A DNA stretch of 64,000 bases from NCBI RefSeq assembly GCF_000381025.1, contig NZ_KB905814.1, positions 124,001-188,000 on the forward strand, read 5' to 3'. Both the position numbers and the translations under genes were made by a program. The notes under the pieces were generated by a model that worked only from the letters and a program-made list of their open reading frames with translations, was not told the DNA's origin and made no database searches. Source of the DNA: Streptomyces sulphureus DSM 40104 (lineage in GTDB: Bacteria; Actinomycetota; Actinomycetes; Streptomycetales; Streptomycetaceae). Below, one piece after another: positions 41,347 to 53,473 of the stretch. How positions within the stretch are numbered: the first letter of the stretch is position 1; every line of letters begins with the position of its first letter.

Positions 41347-41985
41347 TTGGACCGGCTGGCACATGTGAGCCTGCGAGAGCAAGCGTTGGTGATCGTTCGC
41401 CAGGCGATCGTCTCCGGCGAGATCGGGCCGAACGAGATCTACTCGGCCTCCGCGCTGGCGAGCCGGCTGGGCGTCTCCAACAGCCCGGTGCGGGAGGCCA
41501 TGTTGACCTTGGTCAACCAGGGCATCCTGGAGCCCGTGCGCAACCGGGGGTTCCGCATCGTGCCCATCAGCGAGCACGATCTCGACGAGATAGGCGAGAT
41601 GCGCCGCATGTTGGAGGTCCCCGCGGTCGTCGCGCTGATCGACCGCGCCGGCGACGAGGACATCGAGGCTCTCCGCCCCGTCGCCGCCGAGATCGAGTCA
41701 GCCGCGCGCACGGGGGACGTCGCCCTCTTCCTGGAGACCGACCGGCGCTTCCACCTGTCGCTCCTCGAACTGGGCGGCAACACACGGCTGGTGGAGACCG
41801 TGGCCCAGCTTCGTGACCAAACCCGGCTCTACGGCGTCAGCAGCCTCGCCGAGAAAGGCGTTCTGCAGCAGACGGCTCCTGAGCACTTCGAACTCCTGGA
41901 CGCAGTGCTGGCCCGTGACCCGGCCCGCGCCGAGGCCGTCATGACGCGCCATCTCGACCACGTCCGGGGCGAGTGGGCGGGGTAG
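41347..41985 (+). CDS. GntR-family regulator, FadR/FCD subgroup
   Basis: The 212-aa protein has an N-terminal winged helix (LREQALVIVRQAIVSGEI, then SASALASRLGVSNSPVREAM, residues about 6-55) and an all-helical FCD ligand domain. Probable metal ligands are an acidic residue and His in TDRRFHLSLLELGGN near 140, and His residues in APEHFELLDAVLARD and RHLDHV near the end. FCD members sense small carboxylates, sometimes through a metal. I chose TTG 41347 because GAGGAGGG precedes it; a GTG at 41308 lacks a ribosome site. It lies opposite the molybdoenzyme operon and most likely represses it. Confidence 0.88.
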   Translation: MDRLAHVSLREQALVIVRQAIVSGEIGPNEIYSASALASRLGVSNSPVREAMLTLVNQGILEPVRNRGFRIVPISEHDLDEIGEMRRMLEVPAVVALIDRAGDEDIEALRPVAAEIESAARTGDVALFLETDRRFHLSLLELGGNTRLVETVAQLRDQTRLYGVSSLAEKGVLQQTAPEHFELLDAVLARDPARAEAVMTRHLDHVRGEWAG

Positions 41986-42397
41986 ACGACCCGCACGGCC
42001 ACGACACCGAGCAACCTCGACCCCTGCGCCCAGCACCGCTCAGCATGCGAGCGTGCCGGGTTCACGGGGGATACGTCGCACGGTCAACGACTGCTGGGCT
42101 CACGGTGGTTGCTCCTGACGGGCTCGGCGAGCAAGGTCGCGCCCACGTGCTTCTCGAGCACCCGGAGCACCGCGCGCCGTGCCGAGCACCTGGCCGCCGA
42201 AGCTCACGGGCCGCGCCTCCGGGACGAGTTCTCGCTCTTCCGCCATGCACGTACTCCGGCACCGGCGCTCGACGTCGACGTCATCGCCCCGTGGGCATCC
42301 CGCGGTCGAAACGACGGAACTGCCCCGGCTCGTCCCCACCGCGGACGAGCCTGCGCCCCGGCACCGCGCGCCCGGCGCAGGATGCCGTCTCCGCCAA
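41986..42397. other. Convergent intergenic region, one hairpin
   Basis: Apart from the hairpin at 42327-42351 (separate entry), no gene or repeat was recognised. Short protein-like runs occur on both strands but without starts or continuity. Confidence 0.4.
42327..42351. terminator. Hairpin downstream of glgP
   Basis: GGCTCGTCC pairs exactly with GGACGAGCC across a 7-nt loop, about 50 bp past the glgP stop (minus strand). Confidence 0.55.
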
Positions 42398-45118
42398 CTA
42401 CCGCAGCACCATGCCGCCTTCGGGCGACGCCCCGGCGTCCCCCGAAGCGACCGCCACGAGACCCATCTCCGCCGCCCCGCAAAGCAGCCGGTGCGCCGGC
42501 AGCACCCGGACGGTGTAGCCGAAAGAACCGGTCCGATCGAGAGGAAGCTGCCCCTCGAAGAGCCACCTGCCTTCGACGTCCCTACCGCCCGACCGCTTCA
42601 AGGGGTGACTCCGCGCCTCCGGCCACAGGACCACGTCCGACTCGTCCACCCGCCCGACCACCGCCTGCACCTCCACGTCGGCGGGGTCCAGGCCGCCCAG
42701 CGCGACGCGCACCCGGAGGGAGAGCGATGCCCCCAGCTCCAAAGTCTCGTCGCCGACCGAGTCGCCTTCGGACTCCACCCGTTCCACCGCCACCTCGGCC
42801 CATTCCGAGCGCAACCGGCGCTTCCAGGCGGCGAGTTCGCGGGCCACCTCGGGCGTGAGCTCACGGTGCGCGCGGGCGGCGGGCGCGTAGAGCCCGGCGA
42901 CGTACTCCTGCACCATGCGCTCCGCGTTCACCTTCGGCCCCAACCGTCCGAGGGTCTCGCGGACTTTGGCGACCCACTGCTTCGGGACCTCGGCGTCTCC
43001 GTCGCCGGTTCCACCGGGAGACGCGCGTGCGTAGAAGCAGGGTGCCACCTGTTCGGCGAGGAGGTCGTAGAGAGCGGCGGCCTCGAGGGCGTCGCGGCGC
43101 TCCGGGTCCTCCTCCGCGGCGCCGTCGGCGGTCGGGAGCGCCCAGCCGAACTCCGGCTCGTACCACTCGTCCCACCAACCGTCCCGCACCGAGAGGTTGA
43201 GGCATCCGTTGAGCGCTGCCTTCATACCGCTGGTACCGCACGCCTCCAGAGGGCGGATCGGGTTGTTGAGCCAGACGTCGCACCCGGGGTAGAGGGTCTG
43301 GGCCATCGACATCCCGTAGTCCGGCAGGAAAACCATCCGGTGGCGCACACGGGGGTCGTCGGCGAACCTGACCAGCTCCCGGATGAGCCCCTTGCCCCCG
43401 TCGTCGGCCGGGTGCGCCTTGCCCGCGACGACGATCTGCACGGGTCGGGTCGGATGGAGCAGCAGCTCCGTCAGACGGTCCCGGTCCTGGAGCATCAGCG
43501 TCAGCCGCTTGTAGGAGGGGACACGGCGAGCGAAACCGATCGTCAGCACCTCGGGGTCGAACACCCCGTCGATCCAGTCGAGTTCGGCGTGCGCGGCACC
43601 GCGGGACCGCCAGGAGCGGTAGAGGCGGCGGCGTACGTCCTCCACCAGCCGCTCGCGCAGCGTGCGTCGCATCCGCCACAGGCCGGCCTCGTCGAGCGCG
43701 CCGAGCGCGGCACCGTCGGCGGGCACCTCGGCGGCGGTCCAGGTCGGGGCGTGCACGCCGTTGGTGACGGAGGCCAACGGGACCTCCTCGTGCTCGAAGC
43801 CGGGCCAGAGGCCGACGAACATCCGCCGCGCGACCTCCCCGTGGAGCGCGCTGACGCCGTTGGCGCGCTGCGCGAGACGCAGCCCCATCACCGCCATGTT
43901 GAAGACACCCGGGTCACCTCCGGGGTACTCCTCGGCCCCCAACCGCAGCACGTCCTCCACCTCGACGCCCGGAAGCTCGCCCTCCGCACCGAAGTACCGA
44001 GCGACCGTCTCGCGGTCGAAGCGGTCGATCCCCGCGGGCACGGGCGTGTGCGTGGTGAAGAGGGCGCCGGCGCGCACCGCCTCCACGGCGGCGTCGAACT
44101 CCGTGCCGGCCGTGTGCTGTTGCTCCGCCTCGGCCGGCTGGGCGGTGCTCGCCGCGTCGGGGCAGGAGTCCGTCACGGCTGCCCACGGCCGCGCATCCCC
44201 GCCGTCGGCGAGCAGCTCGCGGACCCGCTCCAGGCCGGAGAAGCCCGCGTGCCCCTCGTTGGTGTGGAAGACCTCGGGTGAGGGATGGCCCGTGACGGCG
44301 CAGTACGCCCGCACCGCACGCACACCGCCGATGCCGAGCAGCATCTCCTGCAGCAGCCGGTGTTCGCTGCCGCCGCCGTAGAGCCGGTCGGTGACCTGCC
44401 GTTCGGCCGGTGCGTTCGCGTCGACGTCCGAGTCGAGAAGGAGCAGCGGCACACGCCCCACCTGCGCCAGCCACACCTGCGCCACGAGACTGCGCCCCTC
44501 AGGGAGCCGCAGTCCGACGCGCACGGGACGCGGAGGCGCCTGGTCCGACGCGGGCGCGGTCTCCCGGAGCAGCCGCAACGGCGTGCCCTCCGGCTCGAAG
44601 ACGGGGTACTCCTCGCGCTGCCATCCGTCGGCGCCGAGCGACTGCCGGAAGTAGCCGTGCCGGTAGAGCAGCCCCACTCCGATGAGCGGCACCCCCAGGT
44701 CGCTCCCGGCCTTGAGGTGGTCCCCGGCGAGGATGCCGAGCCCGCCCGAGTACTGCGGCAGTGTTCCCGCGAGCCCGAACTCGGGCGAGAAGTACGCGAG
44801 GGCGGCGGGCAGTTCGCCGTCCTGGCCCTGGTACCAGCGCGGCTCCTCCAGGTACCGCCGCAGCTCGCGGACGGCGGCGTCGACCCGGCGCACGAAGTCC
44901 GGGTCGGCGGCGGCCTCGGCACAGCGCTCGGGCGCCGCTTCGGTGAGCATCCGCACCGGGTCGCCGCCGGACTCCTGCCAGCCGACCGGATCGAGCGCGC
45001 GGAAGAGCTCCCGCGTCCCGGCGTGCCAGGACCAGCGCAGGTTGCCCGCGAGTTCGCCCAGCGGGCGCAGCGGTTCGGGGAGGACGGGGCGCACGGAGAA
45101 ACGACGAATGGCCTTCAC
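42398..45118 (-). CDS. glgP: Alpha-glucan (glycogen/maltodextrin) phosphorylase
   Basis: The 906-aa enzyme releases glucose-1-phosphate from alpha-1,4-glucan ends. It belongs to the shorter alpha-glucan phosphorylase subfamily with an N-terminal DUF3417 region (LGELAGNLRWSWHAGTRELF, residues 14-33). The pyridoxal-phosphate Lys is in GTSGMKAALNGCLNLSVRDG near 630. HTNEGHAGF, TTHTPVPAGIDRFD, VTNGVHAPTW and GKAHPADDGGK are further family landmarks. Start GTG 45118 (VKAIRRFSVRPVLPEP) has a weak ribosome site but matches the family N-terminus. It is divergent from glgE and degrades the polymer made by that cluster. A Gly/Asp-rich insert lies near residue 700. Confidence 0.93.
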   Translation of the reverse strand: MKAIRRFSVRPVLPEPLRPLGELAGNLRWSWHAGTRELFRALDPVGWQESGGDPVRMLTEAAPERCAEAAADPDFVRRVDAAVRELRRYLEEPRWYQGQDGELPAALAYFSPEFGLAGTLPQYSGGLGILAGDHLKAGSDLGVPLIGVGLLYRHGYFRQSLGADGWQREEYPVFEPEGTPLRLLRETAPASDQAPPRPVRVGLRLPEGRSLVAQVWLAQVGRVPLLLLDSDVDANAPAERQVTDRLYGGGSEHRLLQEMLLGIGGVRAVRAYCAVTGHPSPEVFHTNEGHAGFSGLERVRELLADGGDARPWAAVTDSCPDAASTAQPAEAEQQHTAGTEFDAAVEAVRAGALFTTHTPVPAGIDRFDRETVARYFGAEGELPGVEVEDVLRLGAEEYPGGDPGVFNMAVMGLRLAQRANGVSALHGEVARRMFVGLWPGFEHEEVPLASVTNGVHAPTWTAAEVPADGAALGALDEAGLWRMRRTLRERLVEDVRRRLYRSWRSRGAAHAELDWIDGVFDPEVLTIGFARRVPSYKRLTLMLQDRDRLTELLLHPTRPVQIVVAGKAHPADDGGKGLIRELVRFADDPRVRHRMVFLPDYGMSMAQTLYPGCDVWLNNPIRPLEACGTSGMKAALNGCLNLSVRDGWWDEWYEPEFGWALPTADGAAEEDPERRDALEAAALYDLLAEQVAPCFYARASPGGTGDGDAEVPKQWVAKVRETLGRLGPKVNAERMVQEYVAGLYAPAARAHRELTPEVARELAAWKRRLRSEWAEVAVERVESEGDSVGDETLELGASLSLRVRVALGGLDPADVEVQAVVGRVDESDVVLWPEARSHPLKRSGGRDVEGRWLFEGQLPLDRTGSFGYTVRVLPAHRLLCGAAEMGLVAVASGDAGASPEGGMVLR

Positions 45119-45487
45119 ACCGCACGAAGGTAGCTGCGCACTCGCCCGTTTCGCACGGTTGGCCCGGATATACAGCGTTTCGCGGGACAGCGGAACCGAA
45201 CGGCACCCGCCGCGGCGGCACCGTCCGCCCGACCCGGCCGGCTTTGCGGCACGCCCCGGCGGGCCCACCGCCCGCACGGACGCTCGACGTTCGCCGGGCG
45301 GTACGGTCACCACGCGGACGCCCGCACCGTCCCTCCGCAATTGCCCCCGCAGACCTTGGAATCCCGTACGCCCCCAGCAGAGTGAACGCGGGCCGGAGGG
45401 GTCACGCGCGCGCCGGGGAAGCCGTGCACGGAGCGGATAGAAAGAGCGGAGCACGCTTGCCCTCCCCACGATCCTCCAGGTGAATCC
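45119..45487. other. Divergent promoter region of glgP and the glgE operon
   Basis: This region must contain both promoters. A GGATATACAG run at about 45165 is an A/T-rich patch that could be a -10 region. No repeated operator was identified. Confidence 0.45.
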
Positions 45488-47519
45488 ATGATCGGTCGTA
45501 TCCCCGTGCTCGACGTCCGACCGCTCGTCGAGGGCGGACGCCGCCCCGCGAAGGCGGTGGTCGGCGAGTCCTTCGAGGTCTCGGCGACGGTCTTCAGGGA
45601 GGGGCAGGATGCGGTAGGCGCCAACGTGGTGCTGCGCGGCCCCGCCGGCCGTGCCGGGCCGTGGACCCCGATGCACGAGTTGGCGCCCGGCACCGACCGC
45701 TGGGGCGCCCAGGTCGTTCCGGACACCGAGGGCAGATGGACGTACAGCGTCGAAGCCTGGTCGGACCCGCTCACCACATGGCGAAGAACGGCCGAGGTGA
45801 AGATCCCGGCAGGCATCGACGCCGAGTTGACGTGCCTGGAGGGCGCCGAGGTGCACGAGCGTGCCGCCGCCGGCGTGCCGAAGCGGGACGGCAGGGCCGT
45901 CGTCCTCGACGTCGTCGACGCGCTGCGCGACCCGACGCACCCGCCGCACGAGCGTCTGGCGGCGGCGCTTTCGCCCGAGGTCACGGCGGTACTCGCGCGC
46001 TTCCCGCTGCGCGAGCTCGTCACCTCCTCCGCCGCGCTCACCCTCCAAGTCGAGCGCGAGCGCGCCCTCTTCGGTTCCTGGTACGAGATGTTCCCCCGCT
46101 CCGAGGGCGCCGTCGTCACGGAAGGCGCCCCGCCCGTGAGCGGCACCCTCCGCACCGCCGCCGAACGCCTCGACACCCTCGCGGCGATGGGCTTCGACGT
46201 CGTCTACCTCCCGCCGATCCATCCGATCGGCACCACGCAGCGCAAGGGTCCGGGGAACGCTGTCGAGGCCGGCCCGTACGACGTCGGGTGCCCGTGGGCG
46301 ATCGGCTCGGCGGAGGGCGGCCACGACGCCGTCCACCCGGAGCTCGGCACCCTCGCCGACTTCGACCGCTTCGTCGCGAAGGCGCGTTCGCTGCGCATGG
46401 AGGTCGCGCTCGACTTCGCGCTCCAGTGCTCGCCCGACCACCCCTGGGTCGAGAAGCACCCGGAGTGGTTCCGCCGCCGTCCGGACGGCTCGATCGCGCA
46501 CGCGGAGAACCCGCCCAAGAAGTACGAGGACATCTATCCGCTCTGCTTCGACGACGATCCGTCGGCCTTCGACGGCATCGTCCGCGAGACGCTCCGCGTC
46601 CTCCGCTTCTGGATGGGCCGCGGCGTGCGGATCTTCCGCGTGGACAACCCGCACACCAAGCCCGTCGTCTTCTGGGAGAAGGTGCTCGGCGAAGTGGGCC
46701 GCACCGACCCCGACGTCGTCTTCCTCGCCGAGGCGTTCACCCGCCCCGCGATGGTGCGCGCGCTCGCCGGTATCGGCTTCCAGCAGTCGTACACGTACTT
46801 CACCTGGCGCAACTCCAAGCAGGAGCTGACGGAGTACCTCACCGAGCTCACCACGGAGACCGCCGCCTACCTGCGCCCCAACCTCTTCGTGAACACCCCC
46901 GACATCCTCCACGCCTACCTCCGCGACGGCGGACCCGCCGCCTTCGCGACCCGCGCGGTGCTGGCGGCGACGCTCTCCCCCTCCTGGGGTATGTACGCGG
47001 GGTTCGAGCTCTGCGAGGCGGAGGCGGCCCAGGACGGGAGCGAGGAGTACGCCGACTCGGAGAAGTACCAACTGCGGCCGCGCGACTGGGCGGCGGCCGA
47101 GCGCGAGGGCCGCTCGCTCCGCGGCCTCGTCACCCTGCTCAACCGCCTGCGCCGGCGCCACCCCGCGCTCCAGCGCCTCCGCAACCTGCGCTTCCACCCC
47201 ACGGGCAACGACCAGGTGCTGGCGTACTCCAAGCACTGCGAGGACCCGTACGCGGACACGGTGCTCGTCGTGGTCAACCTCGATCCGCACCACACCCACG
47301 AGGCGACGGTGTCGTTGGACAGCACGGACCTTGCAACGTTCGGCCTGAGCGCCGCTCAACTGAGCGGGTCCGAGCCTTTCCCGGTGCGCGACGAGCTCAC
47401 CGGCGAGACCTACCACTGGGGCAGGGCCAACTATGTCCGCCTGCAGCCGGGGGGTGATTCCCCCGCTGCGGCGCACATCCTCACCCTGCGACCGTCCTCA
47501 CCGATCGGAGGGTCACCCA

Positions 47520-47533
<14 letters not shown>
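45488..47533 (+). CDS. glgE: Alpha-1,4-glucan:maltose-1-phosphate maltosyltransferase
   Basis: The 681-aa GH13 enzyme transfers maltose from maltose-1-phosphate to the end of an alpha-1,4-glucan. It shows the N-terminal beta domain ([20 protein letters not shown]), [12 protein letters not shown], the catalytic-site Asp in [10 protein letters not shown] near 386 and the general acid Glu in [11 protein letters not shown] near 415, all GlgE-type. The DNPHTKP wording separates it from ordinary amylases. It is the first gene of glgE-treS-mak-glgB; its end overlaps treS by 14 bp. In actinobacteria this cluster turns trehalose into stored glucan during development. Confidence 0.97.
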
Positions 47534-49232
<1,699 letters not shown>

Positions 49233-49249
49233 CGCCGCGTCCTCCCGCA

Positions 49250-49280
49250 CCCCCGCTCGCGCAGCAGAGCCGAGCGGGGG
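49250..49280 (+). terminator. Hairpin between treS and mak (partial terminator/attenuator)
   Basis: CCCCCGCTCG pairs exactly with CGAGCGGGGG across an 11-nt loop, 18 bp after treS and upstream of the kinase gene. It could lower downstream expression or protect the treS mRNA end. Confidence 0.5.
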
Positions 49281-49408
49281 GCGCGCACCCGGCGCGGGGT
49301 CGGGCAGAAAACCCACGAAGTTGCTCGACACGGACCGCGCACCCGAGCATCCCTCTCCGTCATCCGAGAGACTCTGCGTACCTTTCGTGTGCCCGGGGAA
49401 AGGACGCC

Positions 49409-51007
49409 ATGTCGGACAGCTCCTCGCCCCTGGCCGCGGGCCTGGCGAGTGCACCCACCCACGCGAGCCGTACGGCGCTGCTCGCCTCGCTCTCGCCCCT
49501 CCTCACCGCATGGCTGCCCAGACAGCGGTGGTTCGCCGGCGGGGGGCGCGAGCTCGCCGGGCTCTCGCTCGTCGCCTCCGTCGAGTTGCTCCCCACGCTC
49601 GGCGCCGGGCCCGGCCTCCTCCACCTGCTGGTTCGCGCCTGGCACACCGACTCGCCCGCGCTCGCCGCGCAGCCGGAGAGCGGCCCGGGCGCCGCCGCGG
49701 CCGGCGAACACGCCGACGACTGCTACCAGTTGCTCCTCGGCGTACGGCCCCGCCTCCCCGAGGAGCTGGCGCACGCCCTCGTCGGGCGGCCGCGCTCGGG
49801 GCCGCTGCGCGGTCGCGCCGTCTACGAGGCGCTGCTCGATCCGCGACTCGCGTCCGTGCTGCTGGAGCGGCTGCGTACGCCGGGGAACCTCGGTCCGCTC
49901 CGCTTCACCAGGGTGCCGCACACGGACATCGCCGACGGCCTGACGCCGCGCCCGCTCGCCGCCGAGCAGTCCAACTCCTCCGTGATCTACGGGCGTTCGC
50001 ACATCCTGAAGCTGTTCCGCCGGGTCGAGCGAGGCGTCAACCCGGACCTCGAACTCTCCCTCGCCCTCGCCCGCCACGGCTGCGACCGCGTCCCGGCGCC
50101 GACGGCGTGGTTCGAGGCGACGCCTCGCACGCCGCCCCGCACGCCGCCCCGCGCCGAGCGCACGCCCGCGGCACCGGAGTCCCGGGCGTCCCCTCCGCGC
50201 CGGGCGGCCCCGGCGCCCACCGCAGCCGCACCGCGGGCCACCGAAGGCTCCCTGACGCTCGGCGTCCTCCAGCCGTTCTTCCCCGAGGCGGTCGACGGGT
50301 GGCAGCTCGCGCTCCGCTCGCTCGGCGAAGGCCGCCACTTCACCGCGCAGGCACGCGCGCTGGGGCGCACCACCGCGCAGGTGCACCGGACCCTCGCCGA
50401 GGCGCTTCCCACCAGAGTGCTGGGCGGCGACGATCTGGAGGAGGCCGCGGCCGGCATGACCGCCCGGTTGGAGTCGACGACCGCGGCGGTCCCGGCCCTG
50501 CGCCCGTACCGCGCCCGCCTGTTGGGCACCTACCACGCGCTCTCCCGGCTCGGCAGCGACGGCAGGCGGCGTCGGGCCCAGCGCGTCCACGGGGACCTCC
50601 ACCTCGGGCAGGTCCTCCAGTGCCCGGAGGGCGACTGGTCGCTCATCGACTTCGAGGGCGAGCCGGCCCGCCCCCTCGCCGAGCGGTGCCGCCCGCAGCC
50701 GGCCGTCCGCGACGTCGCCGGGATACTGCGCTCCTTCGACTACGCCTCCTACCGGCCGGGCGCCCGCTCCGCCGACGACCCGTGGGCGCGGAGCTGGGCC
50801 GAGGCGGCGCGCGGCGCCTACTGCGACGGCTACGCCGAGTCGGCCGGCAGCGACCCGCGGGACGACGCGGTGCTGCTGCGCGCGTACGAGACCGACAAGG
50901 CCGTCTACGAGGTGCGCTACGAGGCACGCCACCGCCCGAGTTGGCTGCCCGTTCCGCTCTCCGCCGTCCGCAGGCTCGCCGCTCCCCCGACCGAGGCACG
51001 CGGCTGA
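49409..51007 (+). CDS. mak: Maltokinase (Pep2-type)
   Basis: The 532-aa kinase phosphorylates maltose to maltose-1-phosphate for GlgE. The N-terminal cap has LTAWLPRQRWFAGGGRELAG (residues 30-50). The kinase core has EQSNSSVIYGRSHILKLFRR, the catalytic loop RVHGDLHLGQVL near 394 and the metal-binding DFEGEP near 414. The ending ETDKAVYEVRYEARHRPSWL is characteristic. A Pro/Ala/Arg-rich insert (about residues 238-283, with repeated TPPR units) interrupts the core and is not typical of the family. The ATG at 49409 follows GGGGAAAGG. It lies between treS and glgB. Confidence 0.95.
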   Translation: MSDSSSPLAAGLASAPTHASRTALLASLSPLLTAWLPRQRWFAGGGRELAGLSLVASVELLPTLGAGPGLLHLLVRAWHTDSPALAAQPESGPGAAAAGEHADDCYQLLLGVRPRLPEELAHALVGRPRSGPLRGRAVYEALLDPRLASVLLERLRTPGNLGPLRFTRVPHTDIADGLTPRPLAAEQSNSSVIYGRSHILKLFRRVERGVNPDLELSLALARHGCDRVPAPTAWFEATPRTPPRTPPRAERTPAAPESRASPPRRAAPAPTAAAPRATEGSLTLGVLQPFFPEAVDGWQLALRSLGEGRHFTAQARALGRTTAQVHRTLAEALPTRVLGGDDLEEAAAGMTARLESTTAAVPALRPYRARLLGTYHALSRLGSDGRRRRAQRVHGDLHLGQVLQCPEGDWSLIDFEGEPARPLAERCRPQPAVRDVAGILRSFDYASYRPGARSADDPWARSWAEAARGAYCDGYAESAGSDPRDDAVLLRAYETDKAVYEVRYEARHRPSWLPVPLSAVRRLAAPPTEARG

Positions 51008-51055
51008 ACCGCACCGCAGCAGCGCGGCCCCCGACCGCCCCAGAAAGGCACCGCC

Positions 51056-53362
51056 GTGACGACGAGCAACCCCCTCCGCCCCGCCCCCGTCCCACCGCAG
51101 CACCCCGCACCGCGCTGCGCCGTCCTACCGGCGCCGCCGCTCCCCGAGGCGGACCGCAGACGCCTCCTCGACGGGACGCACCACGACCCGCACGCGCACC
51201 TGGGCGCGCACCCGACCGGGGCGGGCGTCGTCTTCCGCGCCCTGCGCCCCTTCGCGCACGCGGTCGCCGTCCTGCTCGACGGGGCACGGGCCGAACTCAT
51301 CGACGAGGGCGACGGTTTCTTCGCCGCCACCGTCCCGCTGAAGCCGATGAGCGGCCGGGAGCACCCCACCGTCCCGCCGTACGAGCTGCTCGTCCGCTAC
51401 GGCGCCGAGCCCGGACAGGACGAGCTGCGGACGGCCGACCCGTACCGATTCCTGCCCGCGCTGGGCGAGTTCGACCTCCACCTCGTCGCGGAGGGGCGGC
51501 ACGAGGAGCTGTGGCGGGCGCTCGGGGCGCACCCGATGACGGTCGCGGGCGTCGTCGGCACGCGGTTCACGGTGTGGGCGCCGAACGCCCAAGGGGTGCG
51601 CGTCACCGGCGACTTCAGCCACTGGGACGGGACGGCGCACCCCATGCGCTCCCTCGGTTCGGCCGGCGTGTGGGAGCTCTTCGTGCCCCGCGTGGGCGCC
51701 GGCGCACGGTACAAGTTCGAGATCGTGGGGCCCGACGGCAGCCGCTCGCTGCGCGCCGACCCCATGGCACGGCGTACCGAGTGCCCGCCGGCGACGGCGT
51801 CGGTCGTCGAGACCTCGACGTACGAGTGGCGGGACGGCGCATGGCTCGCCGCGCGCGCGGGGCGCAGCCACCACGACGCGCCGCTCTCCGTCTACGAGGT
51901 GCACCTCCCCTCGTGGCGGCCCGGCCTCGGTTACCGGCAGTTGGCCGAGGAACTGCCCGCCTACGTCAAGGGGTTGGGCTTCACCCACGTCGAGTTGATG
52001 CCGGTGGCCGAGCATCCGTTCGGCGGCTCCTGGGGCTACCAGATCACCGGCTTCTACGCGCCCACCGCCCGCCTGGGGACGCCCGACGACTTCCGGTACC
52101 TCGTCGACGCGCTGCACCGCGAGAACATCGGCGTCCTCATGGACTGGGTCCCCGCGCACTTCCCCAAGGACGACTGGGCACTCGCCCGGTTCGACGGCAC
52201 CCCGCTCTACGAGCCCGCCGACCCGCGCAGGGCGGAGCACCCGGACTGGGGCACCCTGGAGTTCGACCACGGCCGCCGCGAGGTCCGGAACTTCCTCGTC
52301 GCCAACGCGGTCTACTGGTGCGAGGAGTTCCACATCGACGGGTTGCGGGTGGACGCCGTCGCCTCGATGCTCTACCTCGACTACTCGCGGCCGGAGGGCG
52401 GATGGGCGCCGAACGCCTTCGGCGGCCGGGAGAACCTCGACGCCGTCGCCTTCCTCCAGGAGATGAACGCGACCGTCCACCGCCGCTGCCCCGGTGTGCT
52501 CACCGCGGCGGAGGAGTCCACGGCCTGGGACGGTGTGACGCGGCGGACCGACGAGGTGGGCCGAAGCGGCTTCGGCGGGCTCGGGTTCGGCTTCAAGTGG
52601 AACATGGGCTGGATGCACGACACCCTCGCCTACCTCGCCAAGGAGCCCGTCCACCGCCGCTGGCACCACCACGACATGACGTTCGCGATGGTCTACGCGT
52701 ACTCGGAGAACTACATCCTCCCGATCTCCCACGACGAGGTCGTCCACGGCAAGCAGGCGCTCGCCGCGAAGCCGCCGGGCGACTGGTGGCAGCGGCGCGC
52801 CTCGCACCGCGCCTACCTCGGCTTCATGTGGGCCCACCCGGGGAAGCAACTCCTGTTCATGGGCCAGGAGTTCGCGCAGGGCGCCGAGTGGTCGCAGGAA
52901 CGCGGGCCCGACTGGTGGCTGCTCGATCCCGGCTATCCGGCAGAGCCGGACCACCGGGGAGTCCGCGACCTGGTACGGGAGTTGAACGCCGAGTACCGCG
53001 ACGCACCCGCCCTCTGGCAGCGGGACACCGACCCGGCGGGGTTCCGCTGGGTCGAGGCGGACGCCGCGGACGACAACGTCTTCGCCTTCCTCCGTTTCGA
53101 CGCGGACGGCGCTCCGCTCCTCGCCGTGAGCAACTTCTCGCCCGTCGTACGGGAGGGGTACCGGCTCGGCGTACCGGCAGCGGCGGCGTTCTGGCGCGAG
53201 GTGCTCAACAGCGACGCCGAGCGGTTCGGCGGCGGCGGCGTCCACACGCCGGGCACGCTGTCGGCCGAGCCGGTCGCCGCGCACGGGCTGGAACGTTCAC
53301 TCCGTCCGACGCTGCCCCCGCTCGCCACCGTGTGGTTCCGCCCGGCCGTCTCGTCCGACTGA
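51056..53362 (+). CDS. glgB: 1,4-alpha-glucan branching enzyme
   Basis: The 768-aa GH13 enzyme makes alpha-1,6 branches. It has the extra N-terminal carbohydrate domain typical of actinobacterial GlgB ([20 protein letters not shown]), a CBM48 ([19 protein letters not shown]), the nucleophile Asp in [20 protein letters not shown] near 432, Glu in TAAEEST near 485 and the transition-state Asp in [10 protein letters not shown] near 560. The start is GTG 51056, 48 bp after mak. It closes the operon, which ends at a perfect 15-bp hairpin. Confidence 0.96.
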   Translation: MTTSNPLRPAPVPPQHPAPRCAVLPAPPLPEADRRRLLDGTHHDPHAHLGAHPTGAGVVFRALRPFAHAVAVLLDGARAELIDEGDGFFAATVPLKPMSGREHPTVPPYELLVRYGAEPGQDELRTADPYRFLPALGEFDLHLVAEGRHEELWRALGAHPMTVAGVVGTRFTVWAPNAQGVRVTGDFSHWDGTAHPMRSLGSAGVWELFVPRVGAGARYKFEIVGPDGSRSLRADPMARRTECPPATASVVETSTYEWRDGAWLAARAGRSHHDAPLSVYEVHLPSWRPGLGYRQLAEELPAYVKGLGFTHVELMPVAEHPFGGSWGYQITGFYAPTARLGTPDDFRYLVDALHRENIGVLMDWVPAHFPKDDWALARFDGTPLYEPADPRRAEHPDWGTLEFDHGRREVRNFLVANAVYWCEEFHIDGLRVDAVASMLYLDYSRPEGGWAPNAFGGRENLDAVAFLQEMNATVHRRCPGVLTAAEESTAWDGVTRRTDEVGRSGFGGLGFGFKWNMGWMHDTLAYLAKEPVHRRWHHHDMTFAMVYAYSENYILPISHDEVVHGKQALAAKPPGDWWQRRASHRAYLGFMWAHPGKQLLFMGQEFAQGAEWSQERGPDWWLLDPGYPAEPDHRGVRDLVRELNAEYRDAPALWQRDTDPAGFRWVEADAADDNVFAFLRFDADGAPLLAVSNFSPVVREGYRLGVPAAAAFWREVLNSDAERFGGGGVHTPGTLSAEPVAAHGLERSLRPTLPPLATVWFRPAVSSD

Positions 53363-53422
53363 GCGCGTACCGAGCGGAGTTGGGCCCCGCTCGCACGACG
53401 ACGCCACTCCCCACCGCGCACG

Positions 53423-53456
53423 CCAGGGGCGCGGCCCGACCGGGCCGCGCCCCTGG
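53423..53456. terminator. Perfect 15-bp hairpin between glgB and the dicarboxylate carrier gene
   Basis: CCAGGGGCGCGGCCC pairs exactly with GGGCCGCGCCCCTGG around GACC, between convergent genes; bidirectional terminator. Confidence 0.85.
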
Positions 53457-53473
53457 TACGTCGAGCGCAGGCG

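Noticed and set aside
41986..42397. Possible pseudogene between the GntR and glgP genes
   Set aside because: A few protein-like runs exist on both strands, but none is continuous or recognisable; only the hairpin is supported.
45119..47476. Extension of the glgP frame far upstream (minus strand), giving a 1692-codon open frame
   Set aside because: It runs antisense through glgE. The real glgP start is the GTG at 45118, where the family N-terminus begins.
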